Below, one piece after another: positions 12,654 through 26,320 of a stretch of 64,000 bases of DNA. Each line of letters starts with the position of its first letter. The first letter of the stretch is position 1. Source of the stretch: Larimichthys crocea. Taxonomy: Eukaryota; Chordata; Actinopteri; Sciaenidae. Location of the stretch: positions 2,904,642-2,968,641 of the forward strand of contig NC_040013.1 of the NCBI RefSeq assembly GCF_000972845.2. Reading direction: 5' to 3'. The notes under the pieces were generated by a model. That model saw only the letters and a list, made by a program, of their open reading frames with translations. It made no database searches and was not told the DNA's origin. A program made the position numbers and the translations under genes.

Positions 12654-14763
12654 TGGTCCACTGTCTTCTGACAACAAGTTAAAAACCTTTATTCAAATGG
12701 CTTGTACAGGACATGTTCCCATTTTATCTTACAAGACTAACAAATGTCTGTTAATTTGCACATTAACAGAATCGTTTAATCTTCTACATCTACATCCTCC
12801 AAACAGACACACGTAAACACATGCATGTTGTTTCAGCTCTGTCGTATGTTGTTTAGTCCTAAAACCAAAAAAGATAAAATATGAGCACACAGAACAGCAG
12901 AAAAGCTGAGCTCCCTCCCTATGAGGGACCGTTTGAGTCATGAGACATGAGTTTGAGTCTCCCTACATGCTCGCAAGCTCAACCCTCGATCATTTTGAGA
13001 CTTTAGAGGCAGGGATGAAATAGACGCTGATGTTTCCCCTGCTTTGATTGGTCATTTTTACCACTGAGAACTCTTTTCTAACATTAAATATTTAGTAAAC
13101 CGAATCGGCGCCTTCAAGCCATCGAACCAGACAGCCAATGAAAATTTGTACATTCAAAGTGACCAATATAAGGTGTGGAGACAGCAGCCGATGTCTATAT
13201 CCACCTCCAAAGTCTCAAAAGTCAAACATGACAAACTCTTGGCGGTTGAGGGCGAGGATGGTTTCAGATACCGGTCTGTGTGCTTGAATCACGTGCACGC
13301 GCCCGTTTTCTATCCTGTGGTTTCGAGATTAATTACACGTCATACTGCTGACCACTGACCACTAATGGCTTTGCGACAAAAGTCCCAATAAAACCAATTC
13401 TTCATCCAAATAAACGAGCAACTGATCAGGTTGAGAAATGGACAACAGCACATATGGAGGCTGGCTTACAAGACAAGACCACAAAAGACCACAACACACA
13501 GATCAGACTCAGTGGTCACATACTCATATCCGATTCATTATACTGCAATCTCATTTGAAAGCCATCATCGCTGGCTATAAACAGGCACTGAATCAGCAGC
13601 CACTCGGGTGCTTCTGCGGAGGAGAATATGTGATGAAAGACTAAGAAAATGCCTCGTCATTTCCTGGCAAGCATTGAAGCCATTTTCCTAAAACAGCTTC
13701 TCCATTCAAAAGTGGAAGAAAGAAGCACTCCGGGGACCAGATCTACACGATTAAGACTAAACATATCTGAGCCGGAGCGGCTTCAAATATGCATTAAATA
13801 AATCTTGTCAGATGTCGCCTCGTCGTTATGAATAATATCCTTGTAGTTTGTTTATATTTAGTCTGTGATGGGTTGCATTGTGATTTGGCGACCTGCAGCA
13901 GATTGCTTGTGCATTTCCAGAAAACTTTCCAGTTAGAGTGGCTAATAGTGTCACCGGCGGAGACTTTCCGGAGCCCGTCTGGATGCAATAATATACAGTC
14001 CTGACCTCAGCGCTGTAAACATTTAAGACCTGTATTGTTTCTATACAACAAAGAGTCTCCTCACGTTTACTCGGAGGTGTCAAACATCATCGTCTCCTAT
14101 GCCGACCTCGCCGAATAAAGCTTGTCTCGGTCTGTTTGTTACATTTTTATCAGCTGGTAGAGTTTGTGGCTTTGCCAGCAGCGGACTGAGGTCCTGTTAA
14201 CAAACACTGCTGCCAGCAGCTCGGTACAGAGAGTGTGCAGTAACAGAGCATAGTGGTGCATCACTCACACATCTAGCCACCCAAACCTTCCCCCACATCT
14301 CTGTGGGGGGTCCTATCATCTGCCGAGGCTCCTTTCTAGTCGCTCTCTTAGTGAAAATACAGTATGTACACCCGGGAATAGCATTCATATATAATTAGAG
14401 AGCAACATAGATATACTGTTGGCTTACTCGTTACACAGAGAGATGTTTTTTCTTCTTTTGCAGCTCGCATCTGAATTCAGGCTGGATGGCAGTAGATTTG
14501 AATCCTGAAACATTTTTAGCACCGGGGGAAAGAATCCACAGTTAACGGTGAAAGTGTATTTTTGTCCCGACACTTTAACACACAGTAAAACTGAATCGCA
14601 AGAGAGGCACAAAAATGTTCTAAACTACATGATATATAAAGAAATATATTACAATATAAAAGGCAGTAAAGGCATAAGGGGCTTTTCATTTGCAGGGAAT
14701 ACTGAATCATATCTGACCACTGTGAAGCTCTCAGCATGCTCCCCTGTGCACGATGTCCTCTGC

Positions 14764-14811
14764 TGTGTGTGTGTGTGTGTCTGTGTGTGTGTGTGTGTGT
14801 GTGCGCGCGCT
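14764..14811 (+). repeat. (TG)n/(CG)n alternating tract
   Basis: A TG run with a single C interruption passes directly into GCGCGCGC, an alternating purine-pyrimidine stretch of nearly 50 bp. Confidence 0.9.
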
Positions 14812-17800
14812 CTGCCTGTAACAATTAACGTGTCCATCCTCAAGCAGGTCACACTCTTACACCTGTGGGAGTCGTCATTGATCTCTGATACTGTCGTGCC
14901 CACCGTGGACAAATCACACACACGGATCCCCCCCGCGGTGAAACAAATCAGAAAAAGCCACATGTGTTGGTTCTTTAATAAAACATGCATGTTGATTTCT
15001 ACTTGCTTCCTCTTCTTAAAAAAAGAAAAGAAAGACTGATTGCCGGCAAGCTTTTAAATTAGGTGGTGCAGGAGGAGGTGATTGGGTCGGAGGTCCCACA
15101 GAGAAAGAAGCCAATCATCAACGGGGAGCTTCAACCGTGCGCAGTCGGCGAGGCTGGAATTTCAAATTCTTTAATTGCAGACGTTACATGAGGAACATGC
15201 AAAGTCGTGTGACCGGTGTGATCTTGTAAGAACATGGCTGGGATTTTATTACATGTAAAGCTCAAACGAACTCAGTGAACATAAGAAAAGATCATGGCAA
15301 ACCATTTTCTATGAACTGTAAGCATTCTTTCATACAGTGAGCAGACGAGTGCGCTGAATTATATTAGTGCCCCTACTTAAGCATGAAACACTTATAAATA
15401 TTATATTCACATAACACAACACACTGGAGAAGTTATTAAAGAATAATTTCATTTGAGCAAACAAAAAAAACGTGAATTTATTTATGTATTATACACATAA
15501 ATGCACAATAATAACGTCTGTACCACTCTTGCCCTCTCTTCTTTTTTGTGTTATTAATTTTGGTACAAAATGAAATATCTGCTCTTGCAAAAAACAAAAC
15601 AACAACAATTAAGACATAAATATAATCTCATAAACCAGAAATAAAGATGAATATTCTCTCCTGGATTTCAGCAGTTGTCCACATCCAGACTTTACTTAAA
15701 GATAACTTATCTCTCAGTTCGATCCGTTGATTACTTTTGTATCCACCCCGCGTTGAACAACCGTTACAGGTAAGATTAGAACACTAATTGAATGCTGACG
15801 AATATTAAATGCACCTAACCTCAGAATCAGATACCCCCACCCTTAAGGCTAATAGAGGCCGAGCTCTCATTGCCGATGAATATATTGACAAGAACAGAGC
15901 CTCGGAGATCACAATAAGTTTTTCTGCTCTCCGCATTATACATGCAGCGGTAATTATTTCTTTGTAGAACAGCTGAATTAAATTACAATAATTCCGTCTG
16001 TTATTCGGCGCTAATTAAAGGGTCAGCTTATTCAGTCCCCAGTCTTTTACTTACACTTTCTTTCTGCCCCTCTCACTTTTATTCCCTTCTAAGCACAAAC
16101 ACGATCAAAGCGTTTTTTTCTCATAATTAATTGCAGTCTCTAAGCTAGACCCTGTTATCTTGTAGTTTCATGTTTAATTTAGCGTCATTATTTTATGGAT
16201 TCTTCAAGGCTTTTTTTTTTAATAGTTGTCCATCCCAAAGGCCTGATTGAAATTGAAATTGTCATTTCAAACGAATGACCACTGAGTATTCTTCAGAAAA
16301 TTAATAAAGTTAGTCTTGGATAGTTTTGATTTAGTTTGATACTCTCATGTTTTATATTAAACATCTTGGGAAAAGCAGATGTAGAGATGAGAGCCTAATT
16401 TGATTTTATAAAAAAGGTCCTAAAATAACCGCCCATCGCTCACCCTCACAATGTCCCGAGAAATACAGCATGTCAGGCAGACTACACTAAAACCTCGACT
16501 CTTTGACTCACTTTGATTGTATCGTCCATTAGACCTTGAATGATGCTCAGCTTATTAGCAGTCGGGAAGTACAGAGATATGATTTACTGCGGCTTCTTGG
16601 AGGGAACACAATAAGACTAAATTGAATGGTTTCCCTATTCATTTTCATGGACTTTAATGTGCCCTTATAACTCTGTAATTGGCGCTGTAACTGGTTGTAT
16701 TATATCTTCTGTGACACTTGTAGCCACTCGTTCGCTGGCAGCGGCTAATTATCTCAGTTAGTTGTATTTTCGCTTTTATGGGAAGTAAATAAAAAAAATA
16801 GTCAGCAGTTAGGAACATGGTTATTCTCAAGGGATCTCTCACTCCTTGGCGTTCTTCTGACATCCAGATAAGACATAAGAGGATTATCTTTGCAAGTGTA
16901 ATCAAATTCATCAGATGCTTAGTAGATTAAGTTTGGGAAGACACAAGGCTGCTTTTTTTGTGAATGCCCCAAAATCCCCAAACACAACAGCCTGCCTGCC
17001 CTTAATGGAAATCGTATGTATTTTCACATTGCGTCTGAGTGACTAATGGCGACAACAATTTTTGTAATTGGTCCAATATTTAGTGAAAGTGCTGCAGACA
17101 CTTAATGAGCCGCAATCCTTCTTAATAATTATGCTGCGTCAACATACGCCCGCGAAAAGTGCTTGTTTTTGCAACTGATACACTCAGATTGTCTGACAAC
17201 AGTATCGAAAGGATCCTATATCACTCTGTTCAAAAGAACCAGACTCCATTCGTAAAAAACAATAACTCTATCTTGCAGAATCAAGAGCCGCTTCAGTACA
17301 GCACACAATACAAATCAAGGATGCACAGACACCCTGCATGGGCAATAAAGCGTCTACACTCCCCACGCCAAACTCTGAAATTATTGTTTGCAGACCATCA
17401 GGTCCTAAACAGGTTGTAAACGGACCCCAGACTTTATTGAAACTGAAAAAAGTTCTTCTCTCAAATAAAAGTTAAGGGCTTCAAGGGGCATGAGCTCCAA
17501 CACACTGCTTATCCACGCTGCAGTGCTAGGGGGTTCGTCTGACACCCGCATTAATAAAATACATCTTCTAGCGCAGGAAGGCAGAATCTTAAAAGACGTT
17601 TTAACTGGTAAAAAAAAAAGGAATATTTGGAGGATTATCTAGGCCAAGAATGCAAGATGAGGGAGAAATGTTCGGTGTTTGATCCATTATGTTATTAATT
17701 TCTTTACCTTTTTACATTTATTACTATACTTTGATAGCCATTCTATTTGAATTGGAGCATTTTGACTTGTTAACTTGCTCAGTTGGATCATTTTTCCTTG

Positions 17801-19740
17801 GTTTATGTGCTTCTACTATGGGTAAGTGGCTATGAAGTTAAATCGTTCCCCTTTTTTCAGGGTTTTTTTTACGATCAGGTGTCTGCACATGGTGTTTTAT
17901 ATTATGAAAACTGGACGGATTCTCCATCCTGTTTCTGTGTCTGACTTCCGGCCATCTCAGTCTGCTTTGTTCTGCTTGAGGCTAATAGACCAGAACGCGT
18001 CGTCTCTGTGGTCCAGAGCTGCGGCGCTTCTGGTGGAATCACGAGCATTGTCTAGAGAGGCTCCATCGGCTACGTCGCAGCTCTGCCTGGTGGAATTAAG
18101 CAGTCAGGACTACAGGTGGATGTTTCAGTGACTTCCTTGAATCTGAATAAAATGGTCAAGATGTTAGTGAGATTTAAAAAAAAGCTTGCAGGCAGATTTC
18201 GTTACCTATTGGACGGAGCACACAGTATGTGACACCACATAGCATGTGTGGGGTATCAATCTTCTCATGTGACTCGCAAACCAGTCAAACTATTCGTTGA
18301 AGCACAGCTAATTTCACTTTGGGAACAACACAGCAAACAAAATGACCGAGAACTGTTAATGACCAGCTGCTTGTAAATAGTGTCCGTTACTAATCAAAGC
18401 AAAGAAATGTTGCATGTTTGTTCATTATCCATCTGTTCATCAAGAATACATTTTACATAGGGCTGTCCTCGAGTCCTGTCTTGGGAAACATATCGCAGAT
18501 GGCCTCGGGTTGAGTCTGTCTAGTCTGAGTTTGGAGTTTGAAGTCAGACGGAAAACATGCTGCCGCTTCAGTTTGGATCAGTGTGAGAATGTTTGGATTG
18601 TCATTATGTGCATTCTGTCACTTTATCTGTGAACAGTGAAAGACAAACTTACATTTTAACTTGTGTATCTTGACTTTAGGTGTCACACATTTTAAATAAA
18701 AAGTTATCATGTAATCAAAATACTGTGGCAATCCCAGAACAATGCATCTATTCAAAGCTACGCTTGCAGCATCAGTCAGCTTAAAATGGACAAATTCATC
18801 GACAGTTTCACGACCCTGAGGTTGATCTCTTTGGCCAGAGGTTGCCTTGCCAATCCAGCACTTTACACATAATCTCTGTCCTGATTCTGATGACCTCGGT
18901 CCAAAGCCCAGCTGGAAACCGCTTCAAATGTAGGATTTGCTCGGTTCATCCCCACCTGCGTGTGTGTCAACTAGTGTGTATCTGGGCTGGCTGCAACCTG
19001 GGATCAGGACAGTAAAACGTGTACCTAGCAACAGCTCTCTGCTCCCCACAGCCAGAAGACAGACAGAGACACAGCCCCCAGAGCACCCCCACCCCCTTAG
19101 ACATGCATCAAATCAATGGTTTCAGGCAGAGCGCCATTATACCTCCATGTACTGTGGTAGGCAGGTTTTTTTCCCCTTGTCCTGTCCTGTCTAGCTGCTA
19201 TGCAGTACAAGTAACAAGCATATCATGAATGCATGATACGTATAGAAATGCATGTATAGATGAGTCCAGTACACGACCAAGCAGTGGCCCTGAACACATT
19301 AATTAGTATGCGTCAAACCCTTTGTGTCAGGATGCAATGCAAACCTTTCTAATTAAAAAAATAATAATTATGGTCGAATATAAACATGTTTGGATATTTT
19401 TCCATGTTTCCGTAGCAACCAACTGGTCTATCTGCTACCCAGGTGAAATGGTTCCTTGTTCACAGAGCCGGTATGTTTCTCTCTCTCTCTCTCTCCTGTC
19501 ACTGACCATCAATCACCACCAGTGTTCAAAAAGAAAAGTGTTTTTACCCTGTATGATGATGTTGCAGGAGCACTCAGAGCTGACTTACCACCCAACTCAA
19601 TACTCCACAAAAAAACACCAGAAAAAAGAAATTTTCACTGTTCACATAATGGTGTAATGCAATAATGGGAGAAGTATTTAGATCATTTTCTTAATTAAAA
19701 GTAGCAATAACACCCTGAAATATATGACTAAGTAACAAAA

Positions 19741-19768
19741 ATATTATTATTATTATTATTATTATTAT
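19741..19768 (+). repeat. (ATT)n microsatellite beside the LINE fragment
   Basis: ATT repeat of about nine units ending four bases before the inverted LINE piece. LINEs of this group often end in or insert beside such runs. Confidence 0.9.
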
Positions 19769-19771
19769 GAA

Positions 19772-20121
19772 CTGGTAGAACGTTCCACCAATGGGGAACA
19801 ACAGACGAGAAGAGTCTGGATTGCCTTGAACGAATCAGTGGCAGAGCCAGGCATCGTTCATTGGAGGAGTGCAACGGTCGTGAGGTAACATAAACCTGTA
19901 TGAAGGCGTTCAAGTAGGTGGGTGCAGTACCAAAGACTACTTTGTAATTTGAATTTAACGCGGGCTGCAACAGGTAGCCAGTGGAGCTCGATGAGCGGCA
20001 GGGTACCGTGGCCTTTTGGGTTGATTGTAGACCGGCTGCATTCTGGATCATCTGAAGGGGTTTCACTGTGCAGGCTGGGAGGCCCGTCAGGAGGACGTTC
20101 AGTAATCTAGTCTTGACATGA
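19772..20121 (-). mobile_element. Inverted 5' piece of an L2/CR1-like LINE (C-terminal reverse transcriptase region)
   Basis: On the minus strand the sequence decodes, with decay and one missing base, to the end of a non-LTR reverse transcriptase ORF. The motifs in order are MSRLDY, NVLLTGLPAC, KPLQMIQNAAG, GTAPTYLNAFIQVY, SRPLHSS, RSRQSRLFSSVVP and HWWNVLPV. This order is characteristic of L2/CR1-group LINEs of fish. The piece stops abruptly after LPV at 19772 next to an (ATT)n run, and at its other end meets a segment of the same element in the opposite direction. It is a dead fragment. Confidence 0.85.
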
Positions 20122-20262
20122 CCACAGCAGAGTCAGCGGCGTCCCTCTCTACCTTTAAAAAACTCCTGAAGACCTCCGGCTCTTCAGAGAGGACCTCCTC
20201 TCCAACACTACCATCAACAGGACATGATAAATCTTTTTTCCCCTTCTCTGTAAGTCGCTTGT
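20122..20262 (+). mobile_element. Sense-oriented 3' end of the same LINE
   Basis: Starting at about 20122 the plus strand decodes as TAESAASLSTFKKLLKT, the segment that normally follows WWNxLP in these LINEs, and then runs into the 3' tail containing CTGTAAGTCGCTT (20248-20260), a tail word shared by many teleost L2-type elements. The minus-strand piece at 19772-20121 supplies the sequence immediately upstream in the element, inverted. Together they form one insertion with a 5' inversion, or two abutting copies. Confidence 0.75.
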
Positions 20263-23200
20263 TCAGAGTCCAAAAGACAGGCAGTTTACTGCTGCTGTGA
20301 ATACACAGAAACAATACACACAAACTGAAAATGATGCTTCTCTTCAGAGAGAATTTAGGCCAACACAACAAACAAACTACTTTATTTTATTTTTCAAGGG
20401 GAGCTCCCTAAACCCTGCACCAAAAGAAAGAACAAAAAGACACTTGTTAACCTTCATAAATGTACCAACCACAAGACAAACCAAACACAACTAACACAGG
20501 AAACGCTTTCACAAGGCGCACACAGTAGAGACCAAAACTCTTGTCTCTGGTAGGACCAGGATCTTAAATAGGCCGCACCTCGATCAGCTGGATTCCCATC
20601 AGCTGTGATCAATCGGCACCGACACAAAGATCCTCACACACAAACGGGAGTCATGCTCTGGCTCAGAACAGAAACATACGACACACGAATTTAGGTATCC
20701 ATGACAACGCATTGCCACACATAAACCTTTGTAGAGTTTAAAACATATACATTAAATATAGCTAACAAAGGGCTACTTAAAGGACATGTGTGTCTGGCTG
20801 CTTATTGCAACCGTGTTGTTTCACCCTCTTCCTAGTTCGAGGGAAGGAGCAAAAATAATGCAAGAAAATGTGAAACGCTCCTCAGGGTGCAATAGAAACA
20901 TGGAGGTAAATAAAGGCCTCTAAATCGTGGTTATAACTTATAATATCTGAAGAAATATCTGATGACATATCTGCACTGAGCTGAACTCTGACCCTGCAGC
21001 AACCGCTCATCGTGTGTCGACAGCCTAGCAATGGAAATGAGAACTGCTCCTTGACCCCTGAACCAGATCAGTGAGGGATAATCCTACGTTTAAGAAGAAC
21101 ACTAACAAAGCGCAAGAAGGGCAACACGCCAGAGCTCATCTGGTGTCAGGAGAAGGAAGATTTCAACTTTTTTTTATGCTGACAGAATGATGATTACACA
21201 AAGCTTCATGTGCACAAATTATTGGACTATGAACGCTCATGGCGTGTGAACATCTGCTCTCCTCAGGACATGTTTGCACACACATTTGAAAAGTGCAAAA
21301 ACAAAAAGAGGATGATTCACTGCACATACCTTTCTGAGGCTATTTATATATTACACTGTTTGTAACATCACCTGCTAATACCTTCCCACCAGCCCTCCTA
21401 CAACCTGCCCGATCTATTTTGGTACAGTGGCAGAAGATGTCTGAAATGTACACGCACAAAAAGTTTGCTGAATCACTGTGAAATCTTCGGTTGAATAACT
21501 CAAAATGAGCCGTTGATGTGAGAGAGGGTACAGACTGTCCAGCTGTAAAGATTAGGAGACCTTGGGGTGTCTCAATTTCCTGAGATATGCTTCTTGTAAC
21601 TGGTTGTGACTGAATGTTTAGAGGAGAGTACAAGAGTCATGCACGCTCCTTTTTGTGACCTTATTTCGTGGGTATATTTAGGTTTATTCTTTAGGTGCAG
21701 TCCTACTTCCTCATGATCATATATTTGTTCCAAATATTAAGAGTGACTGAGAGAAAACACACTGATCTAGGGATCAACAGTTTAATCTTCTCTCACTGCT
21801 AAATATGAAGAAAATTAACTATGATGAAGGAAGATATAATAATTAGGGCAAGCTCTCTGTCACAGTTTGGATTCACAGAATTAGTATATGATCTAATGAC
21901 AGGTGTGTGGATAAAAATGACTGGACTGTGAAATTAATACGCTGATTAACTAGAAGAATTCATCCAGTAGAGTGCGGATCTGCACCAGACTTGGTATCGT
22001 GCCAGTGTCTTAAGTAACTTTGCATGTTATGGCGACGCCTTTTAGTCTCTACTGACTACCATCCATCCACAGACTTTCTCTGTGACTCCTTGATCCGTTC
22101 TCCACATGGCTTCAGCCCGAGTGTTTTGCTCGTCAGACTAGCTCCGATTCCTTGGCATATGTGCTTTTTCCTTGAGTAAATGAACATGCTGCGTAGATAA
22201 ATTGTTTCCTTTTTGTCTGTTTTTACAATCAGAAGTTTGCACAGATTCCTCAGACTTCAGGCCACCTTGATCAACTTTGTGCTGTTTGTCGCAGCGTCCG
22301 TCCGAAGTAGAATATTTACCTTATTTCTGTGTGAGTGGGCTTCTGGGACACTTCTTAAAGTCTGTCTAAAGGCAACTCTGAGATTTCTTTTAAAATACAT
22401 CATATATGTTGGAAAAAAGTTGCTGAAAACACGTGAAAAGACTTTGAATGACATGTTACTGAAATGTGGAGTTTAAACAGTTTTTCACCAGATTTCAGTC
22501 TCAGGATTTTTGTGGGCGGTCCTTAAAGGGCGGCTCGATGACACGCTGAGGCCACCCTGAGCAGAGAGATAGAGATGAATTCATCTCAGCTCAGAGTGTT
22601 TCAAAGTTAGTCATGTCATTTTTTGAACTCATCTGACACATTTCAGTCGATATTTTTCATCATTCAAATTTGGCTGGGTGGTTAATAACACTTTGACAAA
22701 CTCACATATATATTCTTACTTTACACGGACTTGAAACTGTGGCGTTTCTGTTGCAATCACAATCATTGTTCAGAACGGGCGTGATCAGCTCCGTCGGCCG
22801 CCATGGTGCAGCTGGAAGGCGTCGCAGCAATGTGCAGTGGGACTGAGCCTTTAGTGTGGAAGAGGTGTGGTTACATAAGATCAGATTTACAACAAGATGT
22901 AAGAAAGCTGTGAAAACAAAAAGGGGTGATACAACAAACCACCTCAAGCAGGAGAGCCAAAACCCCCTGACCAAAACATGGACACACACAACCTTACGCA
23001 TGCTCCCCTCCAGTCGTAATTAACATTTTCCTTCTAGGATTCATACCACATGCAGATTTCATTGGTGCAATTTATTTTCAGGTTTGTATCACAGCGCTCC
23101 GTGTGCTAACAGAGTATGGATTTACATTACTCCTGACACGCCGCTGCTGTACTGCTGCACTGAGCCCTTCCCTCTGTTCAGATGTGTATTTCCTATAATG

Positions 23201-23904
23201 TTTTCTTTGTCTAAGTGCCTGTATGTTTTGCTGTGTTTACTCCCGTCAAGTCACCTTTGGTAAAAGAAAACAAAATGTCTCTCTGGCTCTCAAACACACG
23301 TCTCCATTATGGAAATCTCCATGCTGACTCTGTTAAAACATGACAGGGCTTCTGCTGTTAGAGACACAACACTTGCATGATAAAGGAAATCTCCAGACCT
23401 TTTTTCCCTTCCCTCCTGGAAACAGCGGCAGCGTTGCCGGAGAACAGCAGCGACTTGAGAAATAATGTCATCACAGAAGAAGAGCGTTGAACACGGGCTG
23501 CCTCAGTGATTACAATGACAAACTGTTTATTGTCACAGCTTGATTGCTGGACATCTATAGCTGGCGGATGGGGTGGGGGGAAGCTTGCCCAGGCTTTGGT
23601 AACTCCACAGATAAACTCCATGTAATCTCCTCAGTAAATCATCTCAGGTAGTATATAATTTATTAGACTTTGAATATGGAATTCTGCAGCCTGTCTGTAC
23701 CAAGGCCTCTACAGTCTCTCAAAAAAGCCTTAAAGTCAAGAAGAAATGAAAAATGATACATCACATCTATTGAATATAGCTGCCAAAAAATTAAAATCTT
23801 TGGATTCTAAACTGAATACTTTCCTCCTGTAAAACAAAATTGATGTTTGCTTCCACAAGCTACAACCAGACAGGAGTGCCAAAAACCCAGCAAGTTCCTC
23901 TAAC

Positions 23905-24235
23905 GTCCACTTGAGGCTGGCTCCAGAAGAAGTGAGTCAGTCTCCATAAGTCCCCATGTTAGACAGCAGAAATAAACATGTTTACAGCCTGGTACAAAAA
24001 ACAGTTTTGGTCTCTGTAGCTAATTTCCCCGTTCATGACAACTGTACTGAGGGTGAATTTATATACAACTCACCTGTTCACATTATATTAAGGCTTAAAG
24101 TTATACAGGATTAAAGGCGTGGACGCTTTGATTGACAGGTGGGTGTGGTTACAGATGGCTGCCACCGCACTGAGCTTCACAACGGCGCATCAGAAACCTG
24201 TTGGCGATGTCATGCATACTAGGTCCATGTAACTT
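23905..24235 (+). repeat. Teleost dispersed repeat, copy 1
   Basis: The sequence follows a widespread fish repeat: CCACTTGAGGCTGGCTCC, then AGCAGAAATAAACATG, then GCCTGGTACAAAAAAC, then CTCACCTGTTCACATTATAT, then GCTTTGATTGACAGGTGG, ending with GATGTCATGCATACTAGGTC. No coding capacity is visible. The same words occur in reverse orientation at 40155-40612. Confidence 0.6.
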
Positions 24236-24289
24236 ATAGCATATTTATTATATATAGAGACTTTTCTTACCTGTTAGCTGCTCTGTTTC

Positions 24290-24545
24290 CTCCATGCACA
24301 TGCTCAGTTAACCGCTGTCTTTTTCATGTGACCACTAGGAGTCGCTAAAGTCATCCTTAGTCAACATATTTTAACCTCTGAGACAAAAACAAGCTGTTCT
24401 TGTCAATTACTTATCACCATCACTACAATGTGCACTCTAATCAGGACTGCCACCACACTGAGCTTAACAAAGACTGCTCAGAAACCTCTGGATGACGTCA
24501 CACATACAGTTTTAACCAGTGGTATCATGACATCCACCTACTATC
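24290..24545 (+). repeat. Second partial copy of the same dispersed repeat
   Basis: The segment at about 24447-24509 (GCCACCACACTGAGCTT, then CTCAGAAACCTCTGGATGACGTC) is a diverged direct repeat of 24159-24222 in copy 1, offset by 288 bp. The 5' limit is approximate. Confidence 0.5.
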
Positions 24546-26297
24546 TTCATCAACAACATGGAGCTAAGATTCAGAGCACCGGGCCTCACTGATTAACTAA
24601 TAGCAGCATGGCGGGAGGCGAGCAATCAGTACTCTGCTTTCTGTTTCATCTGGACTTCACGGGTAAATTTTAGGTCTCATTTAATCCTAATTTTTTTTGT
24701 CGATTCTGCAAGTAAAGTTGAAGTTTCAACCTTCCGCTGCGTCTCAAGTCCAACAGTCCAACACCACTCACACACAAAAGAACAAAAACACGACTGTTTC
24801 GAACATGAGCCCAACATGTAGCCAGAACATGTATGGATCGAAGTGCCTGTCTGAAAGAGCCTATAGATAGCACCATGCTGGGCATACATCTTCGCTGGCA
24901 ACATACTGTGTGTCCTTGCAGGATATTCGACATGGAAAAGCACTCTTTCCGCAAAGTGGGACATCTTTAAGTAGTGAAGATTGCATATTTTTTTTCCCAG
25001 TGTCTTAAAAGGGAGGTGTACTATATGTGTGTAGGTGTGTGCGCGTTAAATATATCAATTTCTCTTTTCTCAAGTATACTATATTGATAAACCATTTCCA
25101 CATTCTCGCTGGATGGAAACGGAGCCGAGAGCTGCGTGAGCATTATCAGAATGCGAGCTCCCTTATTTACATTTCATCCTCTTCCTCCTGTAATAATCTT
25201 TGGAAGAAACTGTTATTAACCTGAAGAGACCCTGCTCTCGTAAAGAGAATATGGAGATAGAACACGAAACGACTTACAAATTAGATTTTATAGCAGAAAG
25301 TTGCAGTGAGGCGGTGTCGTATTTGGCCTCTACTTTCAGTACGGCGCTTGGGTTTCAATGACAGATTTGATGGAGATGCTGCGTCTTGGCCTGATTGACT
25401 AACGCGAACATGCACTCTGACTACAAAGCAAACATTATTCTTTATGTTTCAGCCCACTGCTGGTGCATTCTGCTCAATATTTCCATCTTGTCTCACTCTC
25501 ACCCCAACACCTCCGGATCTGACCGCTCAGACGCCAAACTCTGGCATTTTGCACGCACACTTTCGAAATCTGGTTAGGTTATTTAGGTCTGCCATTTCCA
25601 AAGGTCGCAACCTTTACTTGTTCATTTGGTGCCTGCGATGTCAGTGTTTCTGTGTTCAACATGAGTTTTTCCGGGGCAGATGTCAGAGGTCTGGACCTTG
25701 TTAGGGCTGCAGAAACGGGCTGATCGGCACAACCGATCAATTCTCTGCTGGTCCTCTGTGATCTTTTCCGCCTGCCGCTCTCTCTTTGATCTCGCAGACC
25801 TAATCAATGAACCTACGCTTTACCCAACAGGCTGCAGAGCTGCGTTTCCGGCAGATCTGTGAAGAGATATGCCAGCGCACAGCGAGGATTCTCTGACAAG
25901 GCCATCGGCACCAAAGCAAAGAGAGAAAACAACATACTAAAACAGCTGACCCCAACTTTCTAACTGTCAAGTTAAAAATTCAAAATCACTCTTTTGTTTC
26001 ACGGCGGTTTGGCTTTTTACAATGCCCCCTACACGATGTGCCTTTCCTGCAGAGGACTGACCTGTCCTCTGCAGTACATATCTACCACAGACAGACATTG
26101 AGAATATGACAGCTCCTCCTGTAGCATTAGGCGCTATCTGACAGTGGGGAAGGAGAAGCGTGGCGAAGTGGTTGGTCTGAGTGGCTAAAGACTGAGAGAG
26201 ATGAACCATGGTGGCCTCTTTCTCTCCTGTGAAAGGAGCCTGCGGGCCCATCCTGCAGCAGGAAGGTTAGGGATTCATCATTGACCAGAAAATTCAA

Positions 26298-26320
26298 GTG
26301 TGTGTGTGTGTGTGTGTGTG
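26298..26320 (+). repeat. (GT)n microsatellite
   Basis: Perfect GT repeat of about eleven units. Confidence 0.9.

Noticed and set aside
14548..15039. 163-codon plus-strand frame
   Set aside because: Much of it is translated GT repeat (Val-Cys runs); the rest resembles nothing.
17826..18131. 101-codon plus-strand frame as a nested gene
   Set aside because: No family resemblance, no promoter or polyadenylation context; length is within chance for this GC content.
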